Shown in pieces: positions 8,180 to 16,879 of a stretch of DNA of 64,000 nucleotides (within the stretch, counting starts at the first letter, position 1; each line of letters begins with the position of its first letter). The position numbers and the translations under genes are program-made. The DNA lies in contig CALRQC020000025.1 in NCBI GenBank assembly GCA_943370215.1, positions 29,386 to 93,385 on the forward strand, given 5' to 3'. This DNA comes from Niveispirillum sp943370215 (GTDB lineage Bacteria > Pseudomonadota > Alphaproteobacteria > Azospirillales > Azospirillaceae). Below the pieces are notes generated by a model. That model saw only the letters and a program-made list of their open reading frames with translations. It did no database searches and was not told the origin of the DNA.

Positions 8180-9194
8180 AGGAAAGCCCCAAACGGCGGC
8201 TGGCAATGGATTGGGCGGCATGAAGGGCGGCGATCAGGCTGGTGGGGCTGGCCTTGCCCGTCCCCGCCAGCGACAAGGCGGTGCCGTGATCGGGGGATGT
8301 GCGGACAAAGGGCAGCCCCAGGGTGATATTGACCCCCTGGTCGAAATCCAGAGTCTTGAGCGGGATCAACCCCTGGTCATGATACATGCAGACAACCGCG
8401 TCATAAGCGGCCCGCGCCCCGGCATGAAACAGGGTATCGGCCGGGAACGGCCCCTTGGCATCAATCCCATCGGCCTGCAGGGTGGCCACGGCGGGGGCGA
8501 TGATCTCCATCTCCTCCCGCCCCATGGCCCCACCCTCCCCCGCATGGGGATTGAGGGCGGCAACGGCCAGACGCGGGTTGGCAATGCCGAAATCGCGCCG
8601 CAAGGCGGCATCGGTGACGCGGGTAACATGCAAGATGGCATCGGCTGTCAGATGTGCTGCCACATCCTTCAGCGCCAGATGGATGGTGGCCAGAACCACC
8701 CGCAGCCCCCCGCCTTCCAGCAGCATCACCGTCCCATCATCGGGCAGGCCAGCCAGATGGGCCAGATATTCCGTATGGCCGGGCCAGCGGAAGCCGGTGG
8801 CATAAAGCGCGCTTTTCTGGATCGGGTTGGTGACGACACCCGCCAGCAGACCGCGCCGCGACAGATCCACCGCCCGGTCGATGCTGGTAATGACCGCTGG
8901 ACCATTGGCCGGATCAGGTTTACCGGCCACCACCGGATGCGACAGGGGCACCGGCAACACCGGCAAGGCATCGGCGAAGAGGGCCGGTACCGCAGCCAGT
9001 TCCCCTTCCGTAATCACATGCAAGGGAACGGAGAGCCCCAGCCGTTGCGCCAGGGCCGAAAGCCGCGGCGGATCGTCCAGCATGACAAAGGGCGGCACCG
9101 GCCGCCCTTGCCTACCCGCCCAGGTCATCAGGGCAATATCCCCCCCGATGCCTGCCGGTTCGCCCATGGTCAAGCCAAGCGGGGCAGTGACCAT
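8172..9194 (-). CDS. pdxA: 4-hydroxythreonine-4-phosphate dehydrogenase
   Basis: PdxA oxidises 4-phosphohydroxy-L-threonine in the DXP-dependent pathway to pyridoxal phosphate. Seen here are the N-terminal LGLTMGEPAGIGGD, the metal-ligand histidines in WPGHTEYLA, MYHDQGLIPLK and RTSPDHGTA, and a normal length (340 aa). The ATG at 9194 lies only 4 bp after the surA stop, and the 3' end overlaps the probable rsmA start, so translation of the operon is tightly coupled. Confidence 0.95.
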   Translation of the reverse strand: MVTAPLGLTMGEPAGIGGDIALMTWAGRQGRPVPPFVMLDDPPRLSALAQRLGLSVPLHVITEGELAAVPALFADALPVLPVPLSHPVVAGKPDPANGPAVITSIDRAVDLSRRGLLAGVVTNPIQKSALYATGFRWPGHTEYLAHLAGLPDDGTVMLLEGGGLRVVLATIHLALKDVAAHLTADAILHVTRVTDAALRRDFGIANPRLAVAALNPHAGEGGAMGREEMEIIAPAVATLQADGIDAKGPFPADTLFHAGARAAYDAVVCMYHDQGLIPLKTLDFDQGVNITLGLPFVRTSPDHGTALSLAGTGKASPTSLIAALHAAQSIASRRLGLSCD

Positions 9195-9198
9195 CGTC

Positions 9199-10512
9199 TT
9201 ACAGCCTCGTCTCAATCGTGGCCTGACGGCGCAGATCGCGCAGATAGCGGCGCTGCTGCAGGTCCATACGTTCCTGGAACAGGGCAGAGCGCACCTGATC
9301 GGGCGGCGGCAGGCTGCCTTCCGGCACCACACGGTCACAGACCATCAGCAGCATGGTGCCCTTGTCGGTCACCAGCGGCTGGGTGGCATTGCCCACGCCC
9401 AGACCGGCCACCAGACCCGCGATCTGTTCAGGAATGTCGCCCAGCTTGCTCAGCGGCTGGGTGAAGACCTGAGCGCCCTGAATCTTGGAGGCTGCCTGCT
9501 GCAAGGCCTCGCAGCCCTTCACCCCTTCGCCCAACTGCTTTACGGCATCAAACAGGGCGCCCTGCTGGTTGGGATCGGACGGGGCCGGCACCACGAACTG
9601 GCCCAGGCTGATCTGGATATTCTTCGGGTCGCCGGCGGCAACCGTGCGCTGATCGCGCAGCCAAAGGATATGATAGCCAGCCGCCCCCCGGATCGGGCGG
9701 GAGAACTGGCCAGAATGCAGTTGCTGCAAGGCGCGATCCAGCGCCTCTTCCAACTGGCCCTGCTGAATCCAGCCCAGGTCACCGCCGGTGGCCGCACCGG
9801 CGGACTGGGAGAATTGCTGGGCAACGGCGGCGAAATTCGCCCCCTTGCCGATCTGGTCGACCAGCCGGTCCGCCAGATTTTGCACTTCCTGTTCATTGGC
9901 CGGGTTGTCCACGGCCAGGAAGATCTCCGCGACCTGATATTCCGGCTTGCCGGCATTGGCGCGGATACGCTCGATATAGGCGTTTACTTCGCTGTCGGGG
10001 ATATTCACCTGCTGGCGCACAACGCGCTGCACCACCTTGCTCCAGGCCAACTGCGCCAGCATCTGCTGGCGCATGGTGCTCCACGGCACGCCCGCCTGCC
10101 CCAGCGCGGTCTGAAGCTGCTCCCGCGTCATGCGGTTGCGCTCTGCCATGTCCGACAGGGCGTTGTTCAGTTCATCCTCGGTCACGGAAAGCTTGCGCTC
10201 CCGCGCTTCCTGCACTTGCAAGGCCTCGTCGGTGAGGATGCGGATCACCTGGGGCAGCAGGCGCTTGCGCGTATCCGGTGTGTCCGGCAGCCCGGAGGAC
10301 ACGATGGCCAACTGCATCCGGCCTTCGACATCGGCCTGGGTGATCGGCGATTCATTGACAACGGCGGCGATGCGGCCCAACGGTGCCGCCTGCTGTGCGT
10401 GCGCCAGCCGGCCCGCCGGAACCGTCACGGCAACAAGGGCGAAAGCGGTGGCACCCAGAAGGGCTTTGCGCAGGAAGCTGGTCATGGTCCGTCGGGTCAA
10501 AGAATGCATCAT
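9199..10512 (-). CDS. surA: Periplasmic peptidyl-prolyl isomerase/chaperone SurA
   Basis: 437 residues with a signal peptide (hydrophobic core GATAFALVAVTVPAG, cleavage near AHAQ), the SurA N-terminal chaperone segment (IAAVVNESPITQADVEGRM) and a parvulin-type rotamase domain at about residues 190-300 (GDLGWIQQGQLEEAL, YHILWL). A second, weaker parvulin-like region follows. It escorts outer-membrane proteins through the periplasm. An ATG at 10485 (MTSFLRKALLG) is an alternative start. The usual upstream neighbour lptD is missing; lptG is 56 bp away. Confidence 0.93.
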   Translation of the reverse strand: MMHSLTRRTMTSFLRKALLGATAFALVAVTVPAGRLAHAQQAAPLGRIAAVVNESPITQADVEGRMQLAIVSSGLPDTPDTRKRLLPQVIRILTDEALQVQEARERKLSVTEDELNNALSDMAERNRMTREQLQTALGQAGVPWSTMRQQMLAQLAWSKVVQRVVRQQVNIPDSEVNAYIERIRANAGKPEYQVAEIFLAVDNPANEQEVQNLADRLVDQIGKGANFAAVAQQFSQSAGAATGGDLGWIQQGQLEEALDRALQQLHSGQFSRPIRGAAGYHILWLRDQRTVAAGDPKNIQISLGQFVVPAPSDPNQQGALFDAVKQLGEGVKGCEALQQAASKIQGAQVFTQPLSKLGDIPEQIAGLVAGLGVGNATQPLVTDKGTMLLMVCDRVVPEGSLPPPDQVRSALFQERMDLQQRRYLRDLRRQATIETRL

Positions 10513-10568
10513 GGGGGCTTCTTATAGAGAAGGAACGGCGTGAAGGCAAAGCGTACCGGCAGATGCCA

Positions 10569-11663
10569 TCAGCCATCTTCCGTATGCAAAAGGGCGGCAA
10601 CAGACAGCATCACCGTCACACCGGCCGGCGCCCAGGCTGCCAGGACCACCGGCACAGAGCCGGAAACGCCCAACGCATGGATCACATCCTTAACGATGAA
10701 CAGCACCAGAGCGGAAACCACCCCCGCGCCCAACAGCGTCAGCGTACCGCCACCGCGCATCTGCCGCAGGGAAAAGGCCGCCGCCAGCAAGACCATGGCG
10801 GCGAACAGAACCGGCTGGGACAGGAGCGTATGCCAGTAAAGCCGATGGCGCAGCGGCGACAGGCCGGTCAGTTCCAGCGTGCGGATGAAATCCGGCAGGG
10901 CCCAGAAGGAAAGCGTGTCAGGCGAGGAGAAGCTGTCCTGGATCCGTTCTTCCGTCAGGTCCGTCTTCAACCGGTAACGGGGCAGGAAGCGGGCGGGTTC
11001 CCCCGGCTGATTGTACCAGACCTCTGCCAGATCCCAATACCCGTCAGACAGTAAGGCGGAAGCCGCATCCAGACGGGCCGCCAGCTTACGTTCAGGCGTG
11101 GAGATCAGCACCATCACACGCCGCATCTCCATCCGGCCCGGCACCAGGCTGTCGGCATGGATGCGATAGCTGCCCTCCTTGGTCACCTGACGCAGCCAGA
11201 GGCCGGACGAACCGATATCCAGCGAGGAGACCTGACCGCGCAGATAGCGGTTCTCCAGCGTCTCATAGCGTTTCATCATGGCGGCGAAGATCGGGTTCAG
11301 CACCATGATCAGCACCAGCCCGATGATGAAGGCCCAGCCCAGCACCGGCGTCATGAATTGCCAGACGCTGATGCCGCTGGCCCGCGCCACCACCAGTTCC
11401 TGCGTGCGGGTCAGCCGCCAGAATGTGTACATCCCGGCAAACAGGATGACGAAGGGAAACACCTCCTGCCCGATTTCCGGCAGTTTCAGCAGCCCCATCG
11501 TGACGACGATATCGAAAGTCGCTTCCGGCCGGTTGGCCGCGCGACGCAGCAGCTCCACCGTGTCCAGCAGATAGATCAACGATAGCAGGCCTGCCAGCCC
11601 GGCCACGAACCAGAGCAGGAACTGCCGGCCGATATAATGGGAAAGGGTCGCGGAAAGGCGCAT
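10569..11663 (-). CDS. lptG: LPS export ABC transporter permease LptG
   Basis: 364 residues of the YjgP/YjgQ permease family: three N-terminal membrane helices, a periplasmic beta-jellyroll region in the middle (about residues 130-270), and three C-terminal helices. With LptF it forms the membrane part of LptB2FG, which extracts lipopolysaccharide from the inner membrane. The N-terminus (LSHYIGRQFLLWF) and the region after helix 2 (TRTQELVVARASGIS) are typical of LptG. It starts 3 bp after the lptF stop. Confidence 0.92.
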   Translation of the reverse strand: MRLSATLSHYIGRQFLLWFVAGLAGLLSLIYLLDTVELLRRAANRPEATFDIVVTMGLLKLPEIGQEVFPFVILFAGMYTFWRLTRTQELVVARASGISVWQFMTPVLGWAFIIGLVLIMVLNPIFAAMMKRYETLENRYLRGQVSSLDIGSSGLWLRQVTKEGSYRIHADSLVPGRMEMRRVMVLISTPERKLAARLDAASALLSDGYWDLAEVWYNQPGEPARFLPRYRLKTDLTEERIQDSFSSPDTLSFWALPDFIRTLELTGLSPLRHRLYWHTLLSQPVLFAAMVLLAAAFSLRQMRGGGTLTLLGAGVVSALVLFIVKDVIHALGVSGSVPVVLAAWAPAGVTVMLSVAALLHTEDG

Positions 11664-11666
11664 GAC

Positions 11667-12788
11667 TCACACCCTTTCCGGTGCGGAGGCGGCTGGCCGG
11701 CGCCCGCCGATGCGGTTGCGATTGACATACCAGAGCCCAAGGGGAATGGGCAGGATGGCCACGGCATACAGCAGCGGCGTCAGGGCCGGTGTCTTGCCGA
11801 TCAGGTTGGCAATCCCCATCACGGAGGCCTGCAGGATCAAGGCGCCGATGGCGGCAATGGTGATGCGGCTGCCCCGGCCCCGGCGGGAGAACTCCCCCGG
11901 CAGCAGGGCGCAAAGCGCGATGACAGTGAAGCTGAGCGCCAGAAACGGACTGGCGAAACGGTTATGCAACTCTGCCCGCAGCCGGCCGGCAAACCGGATA
12001 TCATCCGGCGAATTGTCCGGGTGCAGCAGTTGGGCCAAGGTGCGCTCCCGCGGTTCCACCCAGCGGGCGGTCAATTCCTTGCGCAGGGATTGCAGATCCA
12101 CGGCATAACGCTCGAACTCCAGCCATTCGGTCTTGCCGGTGGCGGTGGTGAATTTGCTCTGCGTGCCATCATGCACCAGCACACGCGGCTGCCCTTCCAG
12201 ATCGGCCAGCGTGCCCCGCTCGGCCACCACCGTATTGACCACCCCTTCCTGCCGCGTGTCATGGATCAGCAGATCGATCAGGGTGCCATCAGGCAAGCGG
12301 TCGCGGACATAGACGGTCAGCCCGTCCCCCAGCTCGTTGAAGGTGCCTTCCCGCAGCAAGGCGGCCGACATGTCGCTGCGGACCGATTGCCGCAGGGCCA
12401 CCAGTTCCCGCTGTGCCGCCGGCCCCAGGAACAGCGTCAGGGCGAAACAGGCCGCCATCACCCCGCCGCCCAGCAGCAAGGCGGGCTTGGACAGGGCCAG
12501 AGGCCCCAGCCCGGCAGCCCGCATCACCACCAGTTCACTATCGATGGTCAGCCGGTGATAGGTGAACAGCACCGCCGCCAGCAGGCCGAACGGCAGCACC
12601 AGCGCCAGAAAAGTCGGGAAGGTCAGCATGGCCAGACGGAAAAAGGCCATCAGGGAGGCCCCGCCCTCCACCACCAGTTCCACGAGACGCAATGATTGGG
12701 TAAGCCAGATGGCAGCCGACAGCCCGCTGGTCACGACCAGCGTGGCGATCAGAAGGTTCCGGAACAGATAGCGGTTGATCTGGTTCAT
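11667..12788 (-). CDS. lptF: LPS export ABC transporter permease LptF
   Basis: 373 residues, the second permease of LptB2FG. It begins MNQINRYLFRNLLIATLVV and contains the coupling region LTIDSELVVMRAAGLGPLAL; membrane helices flank a periplasmic domain. The ATG at 12788 follows an AGGGCAAG ribosome-binding site; an upstream in-frame start would add an unlikely tail. This is the first gene of the minus-strand operon running to rsmA, and its promoter must lie in the 268-bp gap shared with pepA. Confidence 0.92.
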   Translation of the reverse strand: MNQINRYLFRNLLIATLVVTSGLSAAIWLTQSLRLVELVVEGGASLMAFFRLAMLTFPTFLALVLPFGLLAAVLFTYHRLTIDSELVVMRAAGLGPLALSKPALLLGGGVMAACFALTLFLGPAAQRELVALRQSVRSDMSAALLREGTFNELGDGLTVYVRDRLPDGTLIDLLIHDTRQEGVVNTVVAERGTLADLEGQPRVLVHDGTQSKFTTATGKTEWLEFERYAVDLQSLRKELTARWVEPRERTLAQLLHPDNSPDDIRFAGRLRAELHNRFASPFLALSFTVIALCALLPGEFSRRGRGSRITIAAIGALILQASVMGIANLIGKTPALTPLLYAVAILPIPLGLWYVNRNRIGGRRPAASAPERV

Positions 12789-12947
12789 CTTGCCCTGAAA
12801 CGAAGGCGGGCCCGCCGGCCTGTCGCCCAATATACTCTCGCGGGACGGCAAGCCCCCTCTCAATTGCCCAGGGGTAGCCGCTGATTACGTCGTGATCGTG
12901 GCAGGCCGCTTGATCGCCTGCCATCCAAGTTTAATGTGCCGCTGCCC

Positions 12948-12976
12948 TTGACACCACAACGCCGCTGTTCTTTATC
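12948..12976 (+). promoter_or_regulatory. Predicted sigma-70 promoter of pepA
   Basis: TTGACA at 12948-12953 and TTTATC at 12971-12976 are spaced by 17 bp, about 80 bp upstream of the pepA start. The -35 is perfect and the -10 is weak. Confidence 0.45.
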
Positions 12977-13056
12977 GACTCTCTGCCATACACACAACCA
13001 CCGGAACCGGTGGAGCAGGGCCATCCTGCCCGGACAGCCAACCAGAGAGCATATCC

Positions 13057-14541
13057 ATGAAGATCGCCTTTTCCGCACCGGACCTGCCGAAATCGGGTCA
13101 TCTGGCCATCACCGTTGCCGCCGACCGCGCGCTGGGCAGCTTCGGCGCCGGCCTGGACAAGAGCAGCGGGGGCCAGATCACCCGCGCCATGGAGCAGGGC
13201 CGCTTCACCGGCAAGGCCGAAGAAGTGCTTGCTCTGGTGGCCCCGGCGGGGCTGGAAGTCGGCCGGCTGGTGCTGGTGGGCATCGGTGGGGCGCCGGCTG
13301 CGCTGGCCGCCAACAATGCCGGCGCTGCCGCCCTGGCCGCTGTGCAATATGCGGGCGAGTCTGAGCTGACCCTGGTGGTGGACGATCATGCCGGTCTGGC
13401 CATTGAGGCCGGCCCCTTCGCGGCTGAAGTTGCCTTCGGCGCCCTGCTGCGCAGCTACCGCTTCGACAAGTATCGCACCACGCTGGCCGACGACAAGAAG
13501 CCGTCGGTGAAGAAGGTGACGGTGCAGACCGCCGCCAAGGGAACGAAAAAGGCCTGGGAACGGCTGGAAAAGATCGCCGACGGCATCTTCCTGACCCGCG
13601 ATGTCGTGTCGGAGCCGCCCAATGTGATCTATCCGGAAACGCTGGCCGACCGCTGCGTGGAACTGGAGAAACTGGGCCTGGAGGTCGAGGTTCTCGACGA
13701 AAAGAAGATGAAGAAGCTGGGCATGGGGGCGCTGCTGGGCGTCGGCCAGGGCTCGGCCCAGCCGCCGCGGCTGGTGGTGATGAAGTGGAATGGCGGCAAC
13801 AAGGGTGACGCCCCGGTTGCCTTCGTCGGCAAGGGCATCACCTTCGATACCGGCGGTATCTCCATCAAGCCGGCGGCCGGCATGGATGATATGAAGTGGG
13901 ACATGGGCGGTTCGGGCACCGTCATCGGCCTGATGGCCGCCCTGGCCGGCCGCAAAGCCAAGGTGAATGTCGTCGGCGTCGTGGCGCTGGCGGAAAACAT
14001 GCCCGACGGCAATGCCCAGCGTCCGGGCGACATCGTTACCACGATGTCCGGCCAGACGATCGAGGTGCTGAACACCGACGCCGAAGGCCGCCTGGTGTTG
14101 GCCGATGCGCTCTGGTACACGCAGGATCAGTTCAAGCCGCAATTCATGGTCAATCTGGCCACGCTGACCGGCGCCATCATCGTCAGCCTGGGCAATGAAC
14201 ATGCCGGCCTGTTCTCCAACAATGACGATCTGGCCGCCAAGCTGACCGAATCCGGTCTGGCCATGGGTGAGAAGCTGTGGCGTATGCCGCTGTCGCCCGC
14301 CTATGACAAGGATATCGACAGCGACGTGGCCGATGTGAAGAACATCGGCCGCCCGATGAATGCCGGTTCCATCATGGGCGCCCAGTTCCTGCAGCGCTTC
14401 GTCAATGGCACGCCCTGGGCACATCTGGATATTGCCGGCACCGCCTGGACCAAGGAAAACAAGGGCGTGGTGCCGAAGGGCGCCACCGCCTTCGGTGTGC
14501 GCCTGCTGGATCATCTGGTCGCCACCCATTACGAAGGGTAA
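13057..14541 (+). CDS. pepA: Leucyl (cytosol) aminopeptidase PepA, M17 family
   Basis: 494 residues. The C-terminal catalytic domain carries the M17 signature NTDAEGRL at about residues 339-346 and the metal/substrate lysine region GKGITFDTGG at about residue 258. The enzyme is a hexameric two-metal exopeptidase that removes N-terminal residues in the cytoplasm; some homologues also bind DNA, which cannot be judged here. It is transcribed divergently from lptF and followed by a strong hairpin. Confidence 0.95.
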   Translation: MKIAFSAPDLPKSGHLAITVAADRALGSFGAGLDKSSGGQITRAMEQGRFTGKAEEVLALVAPAGLEVGRLVLVGIGGAPAALAANNAGAAALAAVQYAGESELTLVVDDHAGLAIEAGPFAAEVAFGALLRSYRFDKYRTTLADDKKPSVKKVTVQTAAKGTKKAWERLEKIADGIFLTRDVVSEPPNVIYPETLADRCVELEKLGLEVEVLDEKKMKKLGMGALLGVGQGSAQPPRLVVMKWNGGNKGDAPVAFVGKGITFDTGGISIKPAAGMDDMKWDMGGSGTVIGLMAALAGRKAKVNVVGVVALAENMPDGNAQRPGDIVTTMSGQTIEVLNTDAEGRLVLADALWYTQDQFKPQFMVNLATLTGAIIVSLGNEHAGLFSNNDDLAAKLTESGLAMGEKLWRMPLSPAYDKDIDSDVADVKNIGRPMNAGSIMGAQFLQRFVNGTPWAHLDIAGTAWTKENKGVVPKGATAFGVRLLDHLVATHYEG

Positions 14542-14561
14542 GTTTAAGCCCTATATAAACA

Positions 14562-14587
14562 GGGGCTGGCGGGCAACCGCCAGCCCC
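14562..14587 (+). terminator. Hairpin after pepA
   Basis: An 11-bp perfect GC-rich stem (GGGGCTGGCGG with its complement) is closed by a GCAA tetraloop, with a short TTTAT tract a few bases after. It is probably an intrinsic terminator, though the T-run is weak and it could pass some transcription to the next gene. Confidence 0.6.
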
Positions 14588-14617
14588 GCCTTTATCGCTG
14601 ACGGAGCCCGCCCGCCC

Positions 14618-15136
14618 ATGGCCCAACGCCGCTTCTCCCTTCCGCTGGTCCTTGGCCTGCTGGCCGCACCGCTGACCCTCTCCACCCCCGTGGCACTGGC
14701 GGCCCAGGCGCAGGAGGTCAAGGTCAACCGGTCGATGAGCAAGGCCCTGCCGGATGAGCCGGATGGCTGGGAGATGGGGGAAATCCGTCCGGCGCGGGGG
14801 GCCTTGCCCATGTATTCCGTCGCCACGGCGGAGGCGGTCTATAAGAAGGGCAATGTGGAAGTGACGGTCGGTGCCGCCCGCAGCCCGACGCTCTTCAAGG
14901 CGGTGATGGGATCGGTGAAGAATACCGGCACCCTGCCGCCTGACAGCAAGGTGGAGGTGATCGCCGATCATTACGCCATCGTTGCCCGCTTCCCCAATTC
15001 CACCCCGCCGCTCTACACGATCCAGTTGCTGGCCGGCACCGATGGCATTGTCATGCTGACCACCCGCAACGGTACCTATGAACATCTGGTGGAACTGGCC
15101 AAGCAGGTGGATTTCGACCATTTCCCCCTGCGTTGA
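14618..15136 (+). CDS. Exported protein of unknown function (172 aa)
   Basis: The protein begins MAQRRFSLPLVLGLLAAPL and has a signal peptide cleaved probably after ALAAQA. The mature region is about 140 residues with strands and helices but no motif I can name. GGAG lies 12 bases before the ATG at 14618. It sits between pepA and holC on the same strand (24 bp before holC), so it may be co-transcribed with holC, but nothing ties it to DNA replication. Confidence 0.65.
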   Translation: MAQRRFSLPLVLGLLAAPLTLSTPVALAAQAQEVKVNRSMSKALPDEPDGWEMGEIRPARGALPMYSVATAEAVYKKGNVEVTVGAARSPTLFKAVMGSVKNTGTLPPDSKVEVIADHYAIVARFPNSTPPLYTIQLLAGTDGIVMLTTRNGTYEHLVELAKQVDFDHFPLR

Positions 15137-15160
15137 TCCGGCCAACGGGCAAGAGGGGCC

Positions 15161-15610
15161 ATGACGGAACTCCGCTTTTACCACCTGACGCGCCGCACGC
15201 TGGAACAGACCTTGCCGGCGTTGCTGGAAAAGTCGCTGGAACGCGGCTGGAAGGCCCTGGTGCTGACCGCCAGTGATGAGCGGGCAGAGATGCTGTGCCA
15301 ACATCTCTGGACCTACAAGCCGGACGGTTTTCTGCCACACGGCACCCGCAAGGATGGCCATGCGGAGATGCAGCCGGTGCTGATCACCGAAACGGATGAC
15401 CGCGCCAACGCCGCCCATGTGCTGTTCCTGACCGATGGGGCGACCAGCCCGCTGCTGGGTGATTATGAACTGGTCTGCGACCTGTTCGATGGCAACGACC
15501 CGGACGCCGTGGCCGCCGCGCGCGGGCGCTGGCGCCATGCCAAGGAAGGCGGCCACGCGCTGACCTATTGGCAGCAGAATGAAAAAGGCGGCTGGGAAAA
15601 GAAGGCCTGA
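15161..15610 (+). CDS. holC: DNA polymerase III subunit chi
   Basis: 149 residues matching HolC: the N-terminal FYHLTRRTLEQTLPALLEK, the central LCQHLWTYKPDGFLPHG, and the C-terminal region around FDGNDPDAVAAARGRWRHAK. Chi links the clamp loader (through psi) to the C-terminal tail of SSB during replication. The pepA-holC neighbourhood is conserved in many proteobacteria, which supports the call. Confidence 0.93.
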   Translation: MTELRFYHLTRRTLEQTLPALLEKSLERGWKALVLTASDERAEMLCQHLWTYKPDGFLPHGTRKDGHAEMQPVLITETDDRANAAHVLFLTDGATSPLLGDYELVCDLFDGNDPDAVAAARGRWRHAKEGGHALTYWQQNEKGGWEKKA

Positions 15611-15675
15611 ATGCTTTCTGGCCTTTGGGAACGGTCATGAAAGTTATCTTGTTTTTTCAACCTTGCTATCTCACC

Positions 15676-15750
15676 ACCGTCATTCCCGCGAAGGCGGGAA
15701 TCCAAAATCCGGGCTGTTGTATGGATTCCCGCCTGCGCGGGAATGACGGT
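15676..15750. repeat. REP-like palindromic element
   Basis: Two 29-nt arms (15676-15704 and 15722-15750) are inverted copies with a single mismatch and a 17-bp spacer. The core GTCATTCCCGCG...GCGGGAATCC is the type found dispersed in intergenic spaces of many proteobacteria. It lies between the convergent holC and AraC genes and could form a long hairpin in either transcript. Confidence 0.8.
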
Positions 15751-15789
15751 TAACTTACTGAAAAATAATGAGAACCCCTGATCCTACAT

Positions 15790-16689
15790 TTACGCCGCCG
15801 CCTGCCGCACCCGTTCAACATCCCTCGCCGGCGGCGCACCATAGAGCCGGCTGTAATCCCGGCTGAATTGCGACGGGCTTTGATAGCCGACGCGCAGGGC
15901 CGCCGTACCGGCATCCAGATTTTCCATCAGCATCAGGCGTCGCGCCTCATGCAGGCGCAATTGCTTCTGGAACTGGATCGGCGTCATTGCCGTCACCGCC
16001 TTGAAATGATGATGCAGGGATGAAACGCTCATCCCCACATGGTCGGCCAGCATTTCCACCCGCAGCGCCTCGGCAAAATGGGTGCGCATCCAGGCCATGG
16101 CGCGCGGAATACGCCCGGCATGGTGCCCCGCCGACAAAGCCAGATGTAGCAGACGCGGCCCGTCCGGCCCTGTCAGCAGATGATAGAGAATTTCCTGTCG
16201 GAACAACGGCGCCAGGGCCGGTATGTCCTGCGGCCGGTCGGCCAGCCGCACCAGCCGTGTGGCGGCATCCAGCAGGTCCGGCGTTGCGGGGGTGACAGCG
16301 ACACTGCGCATCCCGTCGGCATCCAGGCCGGGCGGTGTGCCAATGCGGGCCAGCAGTTCCCCCATCGCCTCGGTATCGATGGGGATGAACAGGCAGAAAT
16401 GCGGGGCATCGGGGCTGGCCCTTGTCACCTGCGTCACCACCGGCAGATGCAGAGAGGTCAGCAGATACTGACCGGCCGCATAATCGAACCGTTCCGTCCC
16501 CGCCGTCAGCCGTTTCGCCCCCTGGATCACCAGGGAGAAGCCGGGTCCGCATTCATAATGCTGCGGCAGGGTCTGCGTGTCGCGCCGATAAAGCCGTACC
16601 CCACCGAAATCCAGCGGCCGATCCCGGTCCTGTTCGGTGAAACGGGCAAACAGGTCCGACAGTTCCTGCAGCCTTCCTGTGATACCCAT
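15790..16689 (-). CDS. AraC-family transcriptional regulator (AraC_N type)
   Basis: 299 residues. The N-terminal sensor half resembles the AraC_N domain (YECGPGFSLVIQGAKRL, DYAAGQYLLTSLHLPV), and the C-terminal half has two helix-turn-helix motifs (VEMLADHVGMSVSSLHHHFK and the GYQSPSQFSRDYSRLYG signature). It is divergent from the alcohol dehydrogenase at 16880, the common layout in which the regulator activates the dehydrogenase gene. Two direct repeats 21 bp apart in the gap are likely binding half-sites. A GTG codon one codon upstream is an alternative start; AAGGGG precedes both. Confidence 0.9.
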   Translation of the reverse strand: MGITGRLQELSDLFARFTEQDRDRPLDFGGVRLYRRDTQTLPQHYECGPGFSLVIQGAKRLTAGTERFDYAAGQYLLTSLHLPVVTQVTRASPDAPHFCLFIPIDTEAMGELLARIGTPPGLDADGMRSVAVTPATPDLLDAATRLVRLADRPQDIPALAPLFRQEILYHLLTGPDGPRLLHLALSAGHHAGRIPRAMAWMRTHFAEALRVEMLADHVGMSVSSLHHHFKAVTAMTPIQFQKQLRLHEARRLMLMENLDAGTAALRVGYQSPSQFSRDYSRLYGAPPARDVERVRQAAA

Positions 16690-16776
16690 CACACAAACCC
16701 CTTATCCTGCCTGATCTGTTGCCGCAGCCCCAGGATAGGGGGCCTTGTCGGGCGAAACATCACCCATTTTCCGTAT

Positions 16777-16807
16777 TTGCAGGATCAGGCAAGAAGCTTG
16801 CAGGATC
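16777..16807 (+). promoter_or_regulatory. Direct repeats with 21-bp period, probable AraC-family binding site
   Basis: TTGCAGGATC occurs at 16777-16786 and again at 16798-16807. The 21-bp period places both on the same DNA face, as AraC-type activators need for their two half-sites. The site is 73-103 bp upstream of the dehydrogenase ATG. Confidence 0.6.
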
Positions 16808-16879
16808 GGTCTACCGGTTACAGCGTTACCTGGAGGATAGTCGGCCATCCCGTTTCGCCGTTGCGAAGGAAAAAAAGCC

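Noticed and set aside
7668..9464. A 598-residue open frame opposite rsmA and pdxA
   Set aside because: It crosses two well-identified genes on the other strand and has only low-complexity Arg/Gly/Gln content.
12931..14529. A 532-residue open frame opposite pepA
   Set aside because: Shadow of pepA in high-GC DNA.
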